64,000 nt of DNA from Kosakonia radicincitans DSM 16656 (GTDB taxonomy: Bacteria > Pseudomonadota > Gammaproteobacteria > Enterobacterales > Enterobacteriaceae), in assembly GCF_000280495.2 (NCBI RefSeq), contig NZ_CP018016.1, positions 2,170,001-2,234,000 on the forward strand. Direction: 5' to 3'. The notes below the pieces were generated by a model. It was not told where the DNA came from, ran no database searches, and saw only the letters and a list, made by a program, of their open reading frames with translations. Numbering within the stretch: position 1 is the stretch's first letter; every line of letters begins with the position of its first letter. This document shows, piece by piece, positions 30,463 to 40,881 of this stretch. The position numbers and the translations under genes are program-made.

Positions 30463-32274
30463 ATGAACTCAACAATGTTACGCGTAACAAATCGCATTAT
30501 TGAACGTTCGCGCGAAACCCGCTCAGCCTATCTCGCACGCATCGAACAGGCGAAAACGAACACCGTGCGCCGTTCCACACTGGCCTGCGGTAACCTGGCA
30601 CACGGATTTGCAGCCTGCCAGCCTGACGACAAAGCCTCCCTCAAAAGCATGTTGCGCAACAATATTGCCATTATCACCTCCTACAACGACATGCTTTCTG
30701 CTCACCAGCCCTACGAAGTCTATCCGGAGATTATCCGTAAAGCGTTGCATTCGGTGAACGCGGTAGGTCAGGTAGCGGGGGGCGTTCCGGCAATGTGCGA
30801 CGGCGTAACCCAGGGGCAGGACGGTATGGAACTTTCCCTGCTGAGCCGCGAAGTGATTGCGATGTCGGCAGCGGTAGGGCTTTCTCACAATATGTTTGAT
30901 GGCGCGCTGTACCTTGGCGTGTGCGACAAAATCGTCCCAGGGCTGGCCATGGCGGCGCTGTCATTTGGTCATTTACCGGCGGTGTTTATCCCGTCAGGTC
31001 CAATGGCGAGCGGTCTGGCGAATAAAGAGAAAGTACGCATTCGCCAGCTTTATGCTGAAGGCAAAGTCGATCGTATGGCGCTGCTCGAATCAGAAGCCGC
31101 GTCATATCATGCGCCAGGCACCTGTACGTTTTACGGCACCGCAAACACTAACCAGATGGTGATCGAGTTTATGGGTATGCAACTGCCTGGCTCATCGTTT
31201 GTCCATCCGGATGCACCTCTGCGCCGTGTACTGACTGAAGCGGCAGCCCGTCAGGTGACCCGCCTGACCGGCAATGGCAACGAGTGGATGCCGCTCGGTA
31301 AAATGATTGATGAAAAAGTCGTAGTGAACGGTATCGTCTCGCTGCTGGCGACAGGCGGCTCCACCAACCACACTATGCACCTGGTGGCGATGGCGCGCGC
31401 AGCAGGGATCATCATCAACTGGGATGACTTCTCCGATCTTTCTGATGTGGTTCCGCTGCTGGCGCGTCTCTACCCGAATGGCCCGGCGGACATTAACCAC
31501 TTCCAGGCGGCCGGCGGTGTGCCGGTGCTGATGCGTGAACTGCTGAAAGGCGGTCTGTTGCATGAAGATGTTCACACCGTGGCGGGCTTTGGCCTGACGC
31601 GCTACACCCAGGAGCCGTGGCTCAATAATGGCGAACTGGACTGGCGTGACGGCGCGGCTGCATCGCTGGATGCCGACGTCATTGCGACCATCGAACAGCC
31701 ATTCTCGAAACATGGCGGCACCAAAGTGCTGAGCGGCAATCTGGGGCGCGCAGTGATGAAAACCTCGGCAGTACCGGTTGAAAATCAGGTTATTGAAGCG
31801 CCAGCGGTGATTTTTGAAAGCCAGCATGATGTTTTACCGGCCTTCGAAGCAGGCCTTCTGGACCGTGATTGCGTGGTGGTTGTTCGTCACCAAGGGCCAA
31901 AAGCGAACGGCATGCCAGAATTACATAAACTCATGCCGCCACTTGGTGTATTATTGGACCGCCGTTTCAAAATTGCATTAGTTACCGATGGACGGCTGTC
32001 AGGCGCATCAGGTAAAGTGCCGTCGGCGATCCACGTTACACCAGAAGCATACGATGGCGGATTGCTGGCGAAAGTGCGTGATGGCGATATTATCCGGGTA
32101 AACGGGCAGACAGGCGAGTTAACGCTGCTGGTTGATGACAACGAACTTGCCGCACGTCAGCCGCATATTCCTGACCTGAGCGCGATGCGCGTGGGCACAG
32201 GCCGCGAATTGTTCGGCGCGCTGCGGGAGAAACTCTCCGGTGCGGAGCAGGGCGCAACCTGTATCACTTTTTAA
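30463..32274 (+). CDS. edd: 6-Phosphogluconate dehydratase
   Basis: 603 residues, IlvD/Edd family iron-sulfur dehydratase. It converts 6-phosphogluconate to KDPG in the Entner-Doudoroff pathway. Family motifs include [20 protein letters not shown] with an Fe-S Cys, and [22 protein letters not shown] near the C-terminus. CAGGAG precedes the start. It is followed by eda 37 bp later; GntR control is indicated by the upstream operator. Confidence 0.98.
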   Translation: MNSTMLRVTNRIIERSRETRSAYLARIEQAKTNTVRRSTLACGNLAHGFAACQPDDKASLKSMLRNNIAIITSYNDMLSAHQPYEVYPEIIRKALHSVNAVGQVAGGVPAMCDGVTQGQDGMELSLLSREVIAMSAAVGLSHNMFDGALYLGVCDKIVPGLAMAALSFGHLPAVFIPSGPMASGLANKEKVRIRQLYAEGKVDRMALLESEAASYHAPGTCTFYGTANTNQMVIEFMGMQLPGSSFVHPDAPLRRVLTEAAARQVTRLTGNGNEWMPLGKMIDEKVVVNGIVSLLATGGSTNHTMHLVAMARAAGIIINWDDFSDLSDVVPLLARLYPNGPADINHFQAAGGVPVLMRELLKGGLLHEDVHTVAGFGLTRYTQEPWLNNGELDWRDGAAASLDADVIATIEQPFSKHGGTKVLSGNLGRAVMKTSAVPVENQVIEAPAVIFESQHDVLPAFEAGLLDRDCVVVVRHQGPKANGMPELHKLMPPLGVLLDRRFKIALVTDGRLSGASGKVPSAIHVTPEAYDGGLLAKVRDGDIIRVNGQTGELTLLVDDNELAARQPHIPDLSAMRVGTGRELFGALREKLSGAEQGATCITF

Positions 32275-32311
32275 GACGATAAGATTTAGTTCTGGCGAGA
32301 GAAAAACTCTG

Positions 32312-32953
32312 ATGAAAAACTGGAAAACGAGTGCAGAAGCAATTCTGAAAACAGGTCCGGTAGTGCCGGTGATTGTAGTGAACAAACTGGAACACGCTGT
32401 GCCGATGGCAAAAGCGCTGGTTGCTGGTGGCGTTCGCGTACTGGAAGTCACCCTGCGTACGGCTTGTGCAATTGATGCTATCCGCGCTATCGCAAAAGAA
32501 GTGCCCGACGCAATTATCGGTGCCGGTACGGTACTGAACCCGCAGCAACTGGCGGAAGTCACCGCTGCTGGCGCGCAGTTCGCTATCAGCCCGGGTCTGA
32601 CCGAGCCGCTGCTGAAAGCCGCGACCGAAGGTACTATCCCGCTGATCCCGGGCATCAGCACCGTTTCTGAGTTGATGCTGGGCATGGACTACGGTCTGAA
32701 AGAGTTCAAATTCTTCCCGGCGGAAGCAAACGGCGGCACTAAAGCGTTGCAGGCGATTGCGGGTCCGTTCTCTCAGGTTCGTTTCTGCCCGACTGGCGGG
32801 ATCTCCCCGGCTAACTACCGTGATTACCTGGCGCTGAAAAGCGTACTGTGCATCGGCGGTTCCTGGCTGGTGCCGGCAGATGCGCTGGAAGCGGGTGATT
32901 ACGATCGCATCACCAAACTGGCGCGCGAAGCGGTAGAAGGCGCGAAACAGTAA
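32312..32953 (+). CDS. eda: KDPG/KHG aldolase
   Basis: 213 residues from the ATG at 32312 ([19 protein letters not shown]), the E. coli length; the frame is open back into edd without similarity. It splits 2-keto-3-deoxy-6-phosphogluconate into pyruvate and glyceraldehyde-3-phosphate. The Schiff-base Lys lies in [12 protein letters not shown] and the Glu in EVTLRT. It also receives KDPG from hexuronate and pectin breakdown, which links it to the GPH/GH105 operon at 2.9-5.7 kb. Confidence 0.98.
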   Translation: MKNWKTSAEAILKTGPVVPVIVVNKLEHAVPMAKALVAGGVRVLEVTLRTACAIDAIRAIAKEVPDAIIGAGTVLNPQQLAEVTAAGAQFAISPGLTEPLLKAATEGTIPLIPGISTVSELMLGMDYGLKEFKFFPAEANGGTKALQAIAGPFSQVRFCPTGGISPANYRDYLALKSVLCIGGSWLVPADALEAGDYDRITKLAREAVEGAKQ

Positions 32954-32989
32954 TCTCGCGGGCGGGTGTTTACCCGCCTTGTGCAGAAA

Positions 32990-33026
32990 AGCCCGGAAAG
33001 CGATGAGCGCCTCCGGGCTTTTTTTA
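32990..33026. terminator. Terminator between eda and purT
   Basis: An 8-bp stem, AGCCCGGA (32990-32997) with TCCGGGCT (33012-33019), followed by T residues on the plus strand; TTTTC on the minus strand. A second small hairpin (GGCGGGT/ACCCGCC, 32961-32978) stands before it. Confidence 0.8.
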
Positions 33027-34202
33027 GCCTTTAACCTGAACTGCCGCGGCGGCGGCAACTGCGCGCTCTACGGCCGTTTCGACATTTTCTGCCACAGCCA
33101 GCGCAACGCCCATGCGGCGGGAGCCGTCGATTTCAGGTTTTCCAAAAAGACGCAGTTGCACACCGGCTGCGAGCGCATTTTGCACGTTATCGAAGGTCAC
33201 ATTCTGGCTGCGCAGGCGCGGCAGGATCACTGCCGAAGCAGCCGGGCCGTACTGGCGGATGTCGCCAATCGGTAAACCGAGGAAAGCACGGACATGCAAC
33301 GCGAACTCCGAGAGATCCTGTGAAATCAGCGTCACCATCCCGGTATCATGCGGGCGAGGAGAGACCTCGCTGAAAATCACTTCATCGCCGCAAACGAACA
33401 GCTCAACGCCAAACAGCCCATAGCCGCCCAGCGCCAGTACGACTTTGCTGGCAATCGCCTGCGCGCGTTCCAGCGCCAGCGGCGACATCTGCTGCGGCTG
33501 CCAGGATTCGCGATAATCACCCTCTTCCTGGCGGTGGCCGACCGGCGCGCAAAAATGGACGCCATCAGCGGCGCTGATGGTCAGAAGCGTGATTTCAAAA
33601 TCAAAGTTGACCACGCCCTCGACAATCACCCGCCCGGCACCCGCACGACCGCCCTGTTGGGCGTATTCCCAGGCTTTCGTCAGTTGCTCTGCGCTTTTAA
33701 TAAAGCTCTGGCCTTTACCGGAGGAGCTCATCACCGGTTTTACGATACAGGGCAAACCTATCTCAGCGACGGCATCGCGAAAAGCCGCTTCACTGTCGGC
33801 AAAGCGGTAGCTGGATGTCGGTAACTGCAACTCTTCCGCCGCCAGGCGACGAATGCCTTCACGGTTCATGGTCAACTTTGTGGCACGGGCGCAGGGCACC
33901 ACATGCTGGCCTTGCGCTTCCAGTTCCAGCAGCGTGTCGGTGGCGATAGCTTCGATTTCTGGCACGATAAAATGCGGTTTTTCTTGCGCGACCAGCGCCT
34001 TCAGCGCATCACCATCAAGCATATTGATCACATGTGAACGGTGCGCCACATGCATGGCGGGCGCATCGGCGTAGCGATCAACCGCGATCACTTCAATGCC
34101 CAGTCGTTGACATTCAATGGCCACTTCCTTACCCAGTTCGCCAGAGCCGAGTAACATCACGCGAGTAGCTGCAGGGCGCAGCGCAGTACCTAAAAGAGTC
34201 AT
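33024..34202 (-). CDS. purT: Formate-dependent GAR transformylase PurT
   Basis: 392 residues, ATP-grasp enzyme making formyl-GAR from glycinamide ribonucleotide, formate and ATP in purine synthesis. The N-terminal motif is [19 protein letters not shown] and the ATP-grasp loop is [15 protein letters not shown]. It is divergent from yebG; a PurR operator stands directly upstream of its -10. Confidence 0.97.
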   Translation of the reverse strand: MTLLGTALRPAATRVMLLGSGELGKEVAIECQRLGIEVIAVDRYADAPAMHVAHRSHVINMLDGDALKALVAQEKPHFIVPEIEAIATDTLLELEAQGQHVVPCARATKLTMNREGIRRLAAEELQLPTSSYRFADSEAAFRDAVAEIGLPCIVKPVMSSSGKGQSFIKSAEQLTKAWEYAQQGGRAGAGRVIVEGVVNFDFEITLLTISAADGVHFCAPVGHRQEEGDYRESWQPQQMSPLALERAQAIASKVVLALGGYGLFGVELFVCGDEVIFSEVSPRPHDTGMVTLISQDLSEFALHVRAFLGLPIGDIRQYGPAASAVILPRLRSQNVTFDNVQNALAAGVQLRLFGKPEIDGSRRMGVALAVAENVETAVERAVAAAAAVQVKG

Positions 34203-34235
34203 AGCATCTTACCGTTGGGGAAAAAAACTGGGCGC

Positions 34236-34258
34236 AGTATAAACGAAAACGTTTGCGT
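34236..34258 (-). promoter_or_regulatory. PurR operator and -10 of purT
   Basis: ACGAAAACGTTTGCGT (34243-34258) is a perfect match to the PurR box (ACGCAAACGTTTTCGT when read towards purT). It abuts a -10, TATACT, at 34241-34236 on the minus strand, so repressor binding would block the promoter. Confidence 0.85.
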
Positions 34259-34302
34259 CTGTCTTTTATCCCTTGCGATGCTTTTTTCATCGCGCTACTA
34301 TA

Positions 34303-34318
34303 CTGTATAAATACACAG
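34303..34318 (+). promoter_or_regulatory. LexA (SOS) box of yebG
   Basis: CTGTATAAATACACAG has the CTG-N10-CAG form of a LexA box and overlaps a TATACT -10. It lies 18 bp before yebG, a known SOS gene. Confidence 0.88.
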
Positions 34319-34335
34319 TTGAATGAGGCTGCATC

Positions 34336-34674
34336 ATGGCGGTAGAAGTTAAATACGTAGTCATTCGTGAAGGTGAGGAAAAAATGTCTTTTGCCAGCAA
34401 AAAGGAAGCTGATGCTTACGATAAAATGCTCGATCTGGCGGAAGTGCTGGGCGACTGGTTAGGTACCGGCCCGGTAGCGCTGGAAGATGAGATGCGCGAT
34501 CAAATGGCGCTGTGGCTTGCCGAACAGAAAGATGCGCTGAGCGGTATTCTGAAATCCGGCAAATTGCCAGGTGCTGAAGCGGAAGAACCTGCTGCAGCGG
34601 CTACTTCTGATGATGCTGAACCGACAGACGCAGTGGATATTAAAAGCGCGCAGAAGCGCGCGAAAGTCGCCTGA
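34336..34674 (+). CDS. yebG: SOS-inducible protein YebG
   Basis: 112 residues, matching E. coli YebG (96) over the N-terminal two thirds (MAVEVKYVVIREGEEKMSFASKKEADAYDKML). The C-terminal tail is longer and different here, Ala/Asp-rich and ending in KRAKVA. YebG is a LexA-controlled protein of unknown function; the upstream SOS box supports the assignment. Confidence 0.94.
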   Translation: MAVEVKYVVIREGEEKMSFASKKEADAYDKMLDLAEVLGDWLGTGPVALEDEMRDQMALWLAEQKDALSGILKSGKLPGAEAEEPAAAATSDDAEPTDAVDIKSAQKRAKVA

Positions 34675-34737
34675 TCTTGCGCTGCCAGCAATTTGTACCA
34701 TGCTTTTGACTGGACAAGTAAGTACCAGGAGATAAGC

Positions 34738-35088
34738 ATGAAAATAGCAGGAGTTTTTACAGGTCTGCTTTTGCTGGCAGGCAGTACCATGGCGCACGCT
34801 ACAACGGATAAATCGGTAAAGTTTCCTTCTTGTGAAGGTCTTGATGCCGATGGGATCGCGGCCAGCGTTAAGCGTGACTATCTGCAAAATCGCATTGTGC
34901 GCTGGGCTGACGATCAGAAAAAACTGGGGCAGGCCGATCCGGTTGCCTGGGTGAATCCGAAAGAGATCGTCGGCAAGCGTGATAAATGGACGGTACCGCT
35001 CACGGTTCGCGGTAAAAATATGGATATTCACTACCGCGTGGCCGTCGATTGCAAAGCGGGTACGGCAGAGTACCAGCCACAGCCGTAA
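34738..35088 (+). CDS. yebF: Secreted protein YebF
   Basis: 116 residues with a signal peptide ([21 protein letters not shown]). The ATG at 34738 follows CAGGAGA and gives the family length; an earlier ATG at 34693 is rejected. YebF is a small soluble protein that E. coli releases into the medium through outer-membrane porins; relatives include colicin M immunity proteins (Cmi fold). Two Cys ([15 protein letters not shown]) form the family disulfide. Confidence 0.92.
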   Translation: MKIAGVFTGLLLLAGSTMAHATTDKSVKFPSCEGLDADGIAASVKRDYLQNRIVRWADDQKKLGQADPVAWVNPKEIVGKRDKWTVPLTVRGKNMDIHYRVAVDCKAGTAEYQPQP

Positions 35089-35136
35089 CGCAATAATTTT
35101 CTCATCTTTTGCCGCTACAGACACTTCCTGACATCC

Positions 35137-35177
35137 CCCTCGCTTACTCTGGGCAACCACACATAGATAAGCGAGGG
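35137..35177 (+). promoter_or_regulatory. Hairpin sequestering the yebE ribosome binding site
   Basis: CCCTCGCTTA (35137-35146) and TAAGCGAGGG (35168-35177) are a perfect 10-bp inverted repeat with a 21-nt loop. The second arm contains the Shine-Dalgarno GAGGG, 4 nt before the yebE ATG at 35182. If transcribed, it would hide the ribosome binding site, so translation may be conditional. Function is inferred from position only. Confidence 0.55.
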
Positions 35178-35181
35178 CATT

Positions 35182-35835
35182 ATGAGCTGGTTGAATCAAA
35201 TACAGTCGTTGCTGGGTTCGAAAGATAATGCGGATCCCTCATCTTCAGGCGAGCAGAGGTTACATAACCTGCTGGCGCCGGGCGCTCTGGGTGGCCTTGC
35301 CGGGCTGCTCGTTGCCAGTAAATCCTCACGTAAGTTTCTTGCTAAATACGGTACCAGCGCACTGCTGGTTGGCGGCGGCGCGGTCGCCGGTACGGTGCTG
35401 TGGAATAAATACAAAGACCGTATCCGTAACGCGCATCAGGGTGAGCCGCAATACGGTCAGCAGCAATCTCCGCTGGATGTGCGCACGGAGCGGCTGATCC
35501 TGGCCTTGGTTTTTGCGGCGAAAAGCGATGGTCATATCGACGACAAAGAACGAGCCGCTATCGAGCAGCAACTTCGTGAAGCCGGGGTGGAAGAGCAGGG
35601 GCGGCAGTTGGTTGCGCAGGCAATTGAACAACCGCTGGATCCCGCACGCCTGGCGCAGGGCGTACAGAATGAAGAAGAGGCGCTGGAACTCTGGTATCTC
35701 AGCTGTGCCGTTATCGATATCGATCACTTTATGGAACGCAGCTATCTGAATGCATTGGGAGATGCGTTACAGATCCCGCAGGCAGTTCGTGAGGAGATAG
35801 AAGAGGATATAAAGCAGCAAAAACTTACCGCTTGA
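35182..35835 (+). CDS. yebE: Inner membrane protein YebE (DUF533, TerB-like)
   Basis: 217 residues. A hydrophobic stretch near residues 30-75 ([33 protein letters not shown]) is followed by a soluble TerB-like helical domain ([20 protein letters not shown]). In E. coli yebE is a member of the Cpx envelope-stress regulon; no clear CpxR box was found here. Its start codon stands directly after a strong inverted repeat that includes the ribosome binding site. Confidence 0.92.
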   Translation: MSWLNQIQSLLGSKDNADPSSSGEQRLHNLLAPGALGGLAGLLVASKSSRKFLAKYGTSALLVGGGAVAGTVLWNKYKDRIRNAHQGEPQYGQQQSPLDVRTERLILALVFAAKSDGHIDDKERAAIEQQLREAGVEEQGRQLVAQAIEQPLDPARLAQGVQNEEEALELWYLSCAVIDIDHFMERSYLNALGDALQIPQAVREEIEEDIKQQKLTA

Positions 35836-35918
35836 TTCTGATTACAGTGTGGTTTCGCTTGCATCACGCGCGGGTTTTGCCAACCTTACAAGTGTGTTAA
35901 ACAAAAAAGAACAATACT

Positions 35919-37979
35919 ATGCCGCCGAAAGCAAAACTGATCCCACACGCAATCACCACGCATGGCGATACGCGCGTTGATAACTATTACTGGCTGCGGG
36001 ACGATACCCGCTCGCAGCCAGAGGTGCTTGACTATCTGCGTCAGGAAAATGATTACGGCCGCAAAATGATGTCGTCACAACAGGCGTTACAGGATGAGGT
36101 GCTGCAGGAGATCATCTCACGCATACCGCAACGTGAAGTTTCCGCGCCCTATGTCAGAAATGGTTATCGCTATCGGCACATTTACGAACCGGGTAATGAG
36201 TATGCAATCTACCAGCGTCAGTCGGTACTGAGCGCCGAGTGGGATGAGTGGACGGTGCTGCTGGATGCCAACCAGCGCGCATCACACAGCGAATTCTATA
36301 CGCTCGGCGGCCTGGAAGTTTCGCCAGACAATGCCATCATGGCGATAGCCGAAGACTTTTTATCGCGCCGCCAGTATGGTTTGCGTTTTCGTAACCTTGA
36401 AACCGGCAACTGGTACCCGGAAGTGCTGGATAACGTCTCACCGGATTTTGTCTGGGTTAATGACTCCGAAACGCTCTACTATGTGCGCAAGCATGCAACC
36501 ACGCTGTTACCTTATCAGGTGTGGCGCCACACCGTCGGAGAACCGGCGCAGCAGGATGAACTGGTGTACGAAGAGCAGGATGAGACCTTCTATGTCGGTT
36601 TGGGCAAAACGACCTCGCAGCACTACATCACAATCCACCTTTCCAGCGCTACCACCAGCGAAGTGCTGCTTCTCGACGCAGAGCTACCTGATGCGCAGCC
36701 GCTCTGCTTTTTGCCAAGACGCAAAGAGCATGAGTACAACCTTGACCATTTCCAGCACACTTTTTACCTGCGTTCTAACCGCGAAGGCAAAAACTTTGGC
36801 CTGTATCGCACCAAAGTGCGCGATGAAAGACGCTGGGAAGTGCTGATTCCGGCGCGCGAACAGGTGATGCTGGAAGGGTTTACGCTCTTCAGCGACTGGC
36901 TGGTGGTTGAGGAGCGGCAACGTGGTTTAACCAGCCTGCGGCAGATCAACCGTAAGACTCGGGAAGTGGTAGGCATTGCGTTTGACGATCCAGCCTATGT
37001 CACCTGGCTGGCATATAACCCGGAACCGGAAACCTCGCGTTTACGCTACGGCTACTCGTCGATGACCACGCCGGATACGCTTTTTGAACTGGATATGGAT
37101 ACCGGCGAGCGGCGCGTGCTGAAGCAGGTTGAAGTCGCTGGTTTCGATGCCAGCCACTATCGCAGTGAACACCTGTGGATTCACGCCAGAGATGGCGTCG
37201 AAGTACCGGTCTCGCTGGTCTACAACCACACCTTATTCCGCAAAGGTGAAAATCCGCTGCTGGTCTACGGGTATGGATCCTATGGCGCCAGTATGGATGC
37301 AGATTTTAGCAGCAGCCGCCTGAGCCTGCTCGATCGTGGCTTTGTGTTTGCCATCGCGCACGTACGCGGCGGCGGTGAGCTGGGGCAATCGTGGTATGAA
37401 GAGGGAAAATTCCTCAACAAGAAAAATACCTTCAATGATTTTATTGATGTCACCGATTCGCTGCTGGCGCAGGGATATGGTTCGCCGCTCTTCTGCTACG
37501 GCATGGGGGGAAGCGCTGGCGGTATGCTGATCGGCGCAGTCATCAATCAGCGTCCCGCGCTATTTCATGGCGTTATTGCCCAGGTGCCCTTTGTTGATGT
37601 TGTGACCACCATGCTGGATGAATCTATTCCGCTGACCACCGGTGAGTTTGAAGAGTGGGGGAATCCGCAGGATGAAACGTACTATCACTACATCAAAGGC
37701 TACAGCCCTTATGACAACGTCGAGGCTCACGATTACCCGCACATGCTGGTAACGACCGGGCTGCATGATTCGCAGGTGCAGTACTGGGAACCGGCGAAGT
37801 GGGTGGCAAAACTGCGTGAGTATAAAACGGACAATAATTTGCTGCTGCTCTGTACCGATATGGATTCCGGGCACGGAGGAAAATCCGGGCGTTTTAAATC
37901 CTATGAAGGCGTGGCGCTGGAGTATGCTTTTCTGATTGCCCTGACGCAGGGCACCTTACCCGGACACGAGGTACATTAA
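35919..37979 (+). CDS. ptrB: Oligopeptidase B
   Basis: 686 residues, S9 prolyl-oligopeptidase family. It cuts peptides after Arg or Lys in the cytoplasm. N-terminal beta-propeller, then the alpha/beta hydrolase domain with the catalytic Ser in [10 protein letters not shown] and the His in [12 protein letters not shown] near the C-terminus. Its stop overlaps the exoX stop by 4 nt on the opposite strand. Confidence 0.97.
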   Translation: MPPKAKLIPHAITTHGDTRVDNYYWLRDDTRSQPEVLDYLRQENDYGRKMMSSQQALQDEVLQEIISRIPQREVSAPYVRNGYRYRHIYEPGNEYAIYQRQSVLSAEWDEWTVLLDANQRASHSEFYTLGGLEVSPDNAIMAIAEDFLSRRQYGLRFRNLETGNWYPEVLDNVSPDFVWVNDSETLYYVRKHATTLLPYQVWRHTVGEPAQQDELVYEEQDETFYVGLGKTTSQHYITIHLSSATTSEVLLLDAELPDAQPLCFLPRRKEHEYNLDHFQHTFYLRSNREGKNFGLYRTKVRDERRWEVLIPAREQVMLEGFTLFSDWLVVEERQRGLTSLRQINRKTREVVGIAFDDPAYVTWLAYNPEPETSRLRYGYSSMTTPDTLFELDMDTGERRVLKQVEVAGFDASHYRSEHLWIHARDGVEVPVSLVYNHTLFRKGENPLLVYGYGSYGASMDADFSSSRLSLLDRGFVFAIAHVRGGGELGQSWYEEGKFLNKKNTFNDFIDVTDSLLAQGYGSPLFCYGMGGSAGGMLIGAVINQRPALFHGVIAQVPFVDVVTTMLDESIPLTTGEFEEWGNPQDETYYHYIKGYSPYDNVEAHDYPHMLVTTGLHDSQVQYWEPAKWVAKLREYKTDNNLLLLCTDMDSGHGGKSGRFKSYEGVALEYAFLIALTQGTLPGHEVH

Positions 37980-38638
37980 TCGTCGCCGAGATAGTGCTTT
38001 AACGTCAGTCGCAGTTCCGGGCTCATGCGCTCCAGGTTATTGAACAGCCAGCGCAGGTAACCCGGATCGCGGTCGGCAATCTCAGACACCGCTTTGCCGC
38101 GGTATTTACCGAAGGTGAAAGTGGTTACCAGCGCCGGGCGGCCGGTCACGGTCGCCATCTGATCCGGCGTCCAACCGGAAACCTGCATAATATCTATCAG
38201 TAACGCGGCGGTGATATAGCAGTCGTATAACGCGCGGTGATGATGCAGCCCCGGCGGCGTCTGTACGCTCAGTTTGCGGGATTTATATAGGGCCATGTTG
38301 CTGTATTTAATTCCCGGCCAGAGACGGCGCGCCAGCTTCATGGTGCAGATCCATTCGCCCGGCATTTCTGGCAGAACGCGGCGGTCAAAACTGGCGTTAT
38401 GCGCCACGTACCAGTTACTGCCATAGTAGTGCGGCACAATCTCTTCAATCCACGGCTGATTAGCCACCATCGATTCTGTTATGTGATGGATGGCCATCGC
38501 CTGCGGGCTGATAGGGCGATCGGGCCGGACCAGATGGCTCATCGGATTGACTATCTTTCCGTCAACCACGTCAACGGAGGCAATTTCCACCACCCCGCCT
38601 TGCAGGTCGCAGGTTTCGGTATCGATAACACGTAACAT
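37976..38638 (-). CDS. exoX: Exodeoxyribonuclease X
   Basis: 220 residues, DEDDh exonuclease. It degrades DNA 3' to 5' in mismatch repair and recombination. The first acidic motif is [10 protein letters not shown] (residues 4-13); the ExoIII motif lies around [16 protein letters not shown]. It is adjacent to holE on the same strand (11 bp); the E. coli gene yobB that stands between them is absent. Confidence 0.95.
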   Translation of the reverse strand: MLRVIDTETCDLQGGVVEIASVDVVDGKIVNPMSHLVRPDRPISPQAMAIHHITESMVANQPWIEEIVPHYYGSNWYVAHNASFDRRVLPEMPGEWICTMKLARRLWPGIKYSNMALYKSRKLSVQTPPGLHHHRALYDCYITAALLIDIMQVSGWTPDQMATVTGRPALVTTFTFGKYRGKAVSEIADRDPGYLRWLFNNLERMSPELRLTLKHYLGDD

Positions 38639-38649
38639 AACCGGCTCCG

Positions 38650-38880
38650 TTATTTAGCTTTAGGCTCATAAGGCAGACGTGAAAGCGAAACGGAAGCCAG
38701 ACGATGAGCGATTAAACGCTCGCGAAACCAGTTACGCAGGTGCTCCGGTTGTTCACGCTCCACGGCTTCCGCAATCACCGGCATGTTGTAGCGTTCTTTA
38801 AAGGCAACGCCCGCGGCAGCAAGATCGACATTGACCTTGTCCATCTCATCCTGTTCAAGCTGCGCAAGATTGGTAATCAT
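38650..38880 (-). CDS. holE: DNA polymerase III theta subunit
   Basis: 76 residues, nearly identical to E. coli HolE in the core ([38 protein letters not shown]). Theta binds and stabilises the epsilon proofreading subunit in the polymerase III core. AGGAG lies 6-10 nt upstream of the start on the minus strand. Confidence 0.97.
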   Translation of the reverse strand: MITNLAQLEQDEMDKVNVDLAAAGVAFKERYNMPVIAEAVEREQPEHLRNWFRERLIAHRLASVSLSRLPYEPKAK

Positions 38881-39017
38881 GATTTTCTCCTGGGTTCACG
38901 CGGCAAAAGTTACTAAGCCTGTCGCAGAAAGACAAGTACACCGGCAATGATACTCGACGCGAATATTGTACAGGGTTATTCTTTCCCCTAAATGTATAAC
39001 AAAAAGGAATGAACTCT

Positions 39018-39392
39018 ATGTCCATCTCTTCTTACGCACACTGGCGAACAGCGGTGCTCATCGCCAGCCTTTTTACGGCACCTGCAGTGCTGGCACATGC
39101 GCATCTCAAGGGGCAATATCCGGCCGCCGATGCGGCGGTAACCGCTGCGCCGCAGGCGCTAACGCTGAATTTCTCGGAAGGTATCGAACCGAAATTCAGC
39201 GGCATCTCGGTAACCGGTGCGCAGCAACAAATTATCAGGACCGGCACAGTAAAGCGCAATGAGAATGACAAAAAGCAGATGATCGTTCCGCTGGAGCAAC
39301 CGTTGACGCCGGGCGATTATACCGTTAACTGGCATGTGGTTTCCGTTGATGGGCACAAAACCAGCGGCCAGTATCACTTTTCTGTGAAGTAA
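39018..39392 (+). CDS. yobA: CopC-like periplasmic protein YobA
   Basis: 124 residues from the ATG at 39018, the E. coli length; the AAGGA at 39003 is better spaced to this ATG than to the one at 39009. Signal peptide ending PAVLAHA, so the mature protein starts with the copper-ligand His as in the CopC family (HAHLKGQYPAADA). Conserved VNWHVVSVDGHKTSGQYHFSV. It forms an operon with yebZ and yebY, thought to act in copper handling. Confidence 0.93.
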   Translation: MSISSYAHWRTAVLIASLFTAPAVLAHAHLKGQYPAADAAVTAAPQALTLNFSEGIEPKFSGISVTGAQQQIIRTGTVKRNENDKKQMIVPLEQPLTPGDYTVNWHVVSVDGHKTSGQYHFSVK

Positions 39393-39395
39393 CAA

Positions 39396-40265
39396 ATGCT
39401 GGAGACCGCTTTTGTTGGGTTGCGATTTGTGCATTTCGCTGCCCTGATGCTTTCGTTTGGCTGCGCGCTGTTCAGCGCGTGGCTGGCTCCGCGCAGCCTG
39501 GAGCATCTGATGACCCGCCACTTTCTTCCTCTTCTGCGTGGATGTTTATGGCTGAGCGCCCTTAGCGCGATCCTGATGTTTGCTTTCCAGGGGGGGCTAA
39601 TGGGGGAGGGATGGGGAGATGTCTGGCAACCCTCGACCTGGCTGGCGGTAGCGGCGACCGGTTTTGGCACAATCTGGGCATGGCAAATTATTTTTTCCCT
39701 CCTGACGCTGATAAGCCTGTTCCTTCAGCCTCAACAACAGCGGCGCATCTTCGTGCTGCTGGCGATCCAGTTTCTGCTGGCGGCGGGAGTCGGACACGCT
39801 GCAATGCGCGAAGGGGCGATGGGCGTTCTTCAGCGTGGCAATCATGCGCTGCATCTGCTTTGCGCAGCGATGTGGATCGGCGGATTGCTGCCGGTACTGT
39901 TTTGCATGCGCCTGGCCCATGGGCAGTCACGCCCGGCGGCCATCTCGGCCATGCTGCGTTTTTCCCACTATGGCCATTTTGCGGTCGCGGGCGTGCTGGC
40001 CACTGGTGTGGTTAATACACTGTTGATCGAAGGCGTAGCGCGCCCCTGGCAAAATGACTGGGGGCGGATGCTGTTGCTGAAATGTGCGCTTGTGGCGCTG
40101 ATGGTGGTAATTGCCCTTGTGAATCGGTATGTTCTGGTGCCGCGTCTGAATCGGCATAATGATGCCGCGCGGCAGCGATTTATCATCCTGACCTGGGCCG
40201 AACTGGGGTTGGGCGCGCTGGTGCTTGCCGCAGTGAGCCTTTTTGCGACATGGGAACCTTTTTGA
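39396..40265 (+). CDS. yebZ: CopD-like inner membrane protein YebZ
   Basis: 289 residues with about eight membrane spans, CopD family. CopD partners with CopC to move copper across the inner membrane. Conserved His occur in HFAALMLSFG, GVGHAAMREG and GNHALHLLCAAMWIGG. It starts 4 bp after yobA and is followed by yebY. Confidence 0.93.
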   Translation: MLETAFVGLRFVHFAALMLSFGCALFSAWLAPRSLEHLMTRHFLPLLRGCLWLSALSAILMFAFQGGLMGEGWGDVWQPSTWLAVAATGFGTIWAWQIIFSLLTLISLFLQPQQQRRIFVLLAIQFLLAAGVGHAAMREGAMGVLQRGNHALHLLCAAMWIGGLLPVLFCMRLAHGQSRPAAISAMLRFSHYGHFAVAGVLATGVVNTLLIEGVARPWQNDWGRMLLLKCALVALMVVIALVNRYVLVPRLNRHNDAARQRFIILTWAELGLGALVLAAVSLFATWEPF

Positions 40266-40283
40266 CTGAACCTGGCGGAAAGA

Positions 40284-40622
40284 ATGAAAAAGAACTTATT
40301 AGGATTGTTAATGCTGACATGTTCAGGTGTGGCACTGGCTGCACCGCAGGTGATCACCGTCAGCCGCTTTGAAATTGGCAAAGACAAATGGGCATTTGAT
40401 CGCGAAGAGATCATGCTGACCTGCCGTCCCGGACACGCGCTTTATGCCATCAATCCCAGCACGCTGGTGCAATACCCACTGAATGATGTGGCGGAAAAGC
40501 AGGTCGCCAGCGGTAAAGCCAGTGGGCAGCCGATCAGCATTATTCAGGTTAATGATCCCGCAAAACCCGGCGAAAAGATGAGCCTTGAACCGTTTATCGC
40601 CCGGGCTGAGAAACTTTGTTAA
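40284..40622 (+). CDS. yebY: YebY family periplasmic protein
   Basis: 112 residues with a signal peptide ([19 protein letters not shown]) and two Cys that may pair ([16 protein letters not shown] at the end). Last gene of the yobA-yebZ-yebY operon; function unknown, context suggests copper. A terminator follows. Confidence 0.92.
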   Translation: MKKNLLGLLMLTCSGVALAAPQVITVSRFEIGKDKWAFDREEIMLTCRPGHALYAINPSTLVQYPLNDVAEKQVASGKASGQPISIIQVNDPAKPGEKMSLEPFIARAEKLC

Positions 40623-40653
40623 CTGGCTACATCAGGAGCCTGATATTTAATAA

Positions 40654-40692
40654 AAAACCGCAAGCCTGTCTGAGCAAGTCTTGCGGTTTTTG
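40654..40692 (+). terminator. Terminator after yebY
   Basis: An 11-bp perfect stem, AAAACCGCAAG (40654-40664) with CTTGCGGTTTT (40680-40690), followed by T residues. Confidence 0.85.
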
Positions 40693-40765
40693 CATTTTTT
40701 AGCGTGACGATTAGCGAATTTTTCTGACCACTTTTGTCGCGGACTGGAAAAGCTGACGCCGTCAT

Positions 40766-40773
40766 CTATTCTT
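40766..40773 (+). promoter_or_regulatory. Sigma-S type -10 of sdsR
   Basis: CTATTCTT resembles the sigma-S extended -10 CTATACTT and lies 6 bp before the predicted start of SdsR. E. coli sdsR is strictly RpoS-dependent. Confidence 0.6.
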
Positions 40774-40777
40774 AAAG

Positions 40778-40881
40778 TGCCAGGCGACTTAGCCTGCATT
40801 AATGCCAACTTTTAGCGCACGGCTCTCTCCCAAGAGCCATTTCCCTGGACCGAATACAGGAATCGTATTCGGTCTTTTTTT
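40778..40881 (+). ncRNA. sdsR: SdsR (RyeB) small RNA
   Basis: About 104 nt, nearly identical to E. coli SdsR: the blocks AGCCTGCATTAATGCCAACT, TTTAGCGCACGGCTCTCTCC and the terminator hairpin GACCGAATAC/GTATTCGGTC followed by seven T are all present. SdsR is an RpoS-dependent, Hfq-binding stationary-phase RNA that represses mutS, tolC and other targets. In E. coli the antisense RNA SraC (RyeA) covers it on the other strand; that transcript is likely here too but its ends cannot be set. The E. coli neighbour pphA is about 11.6 kb away here. Confidence 0.92.
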
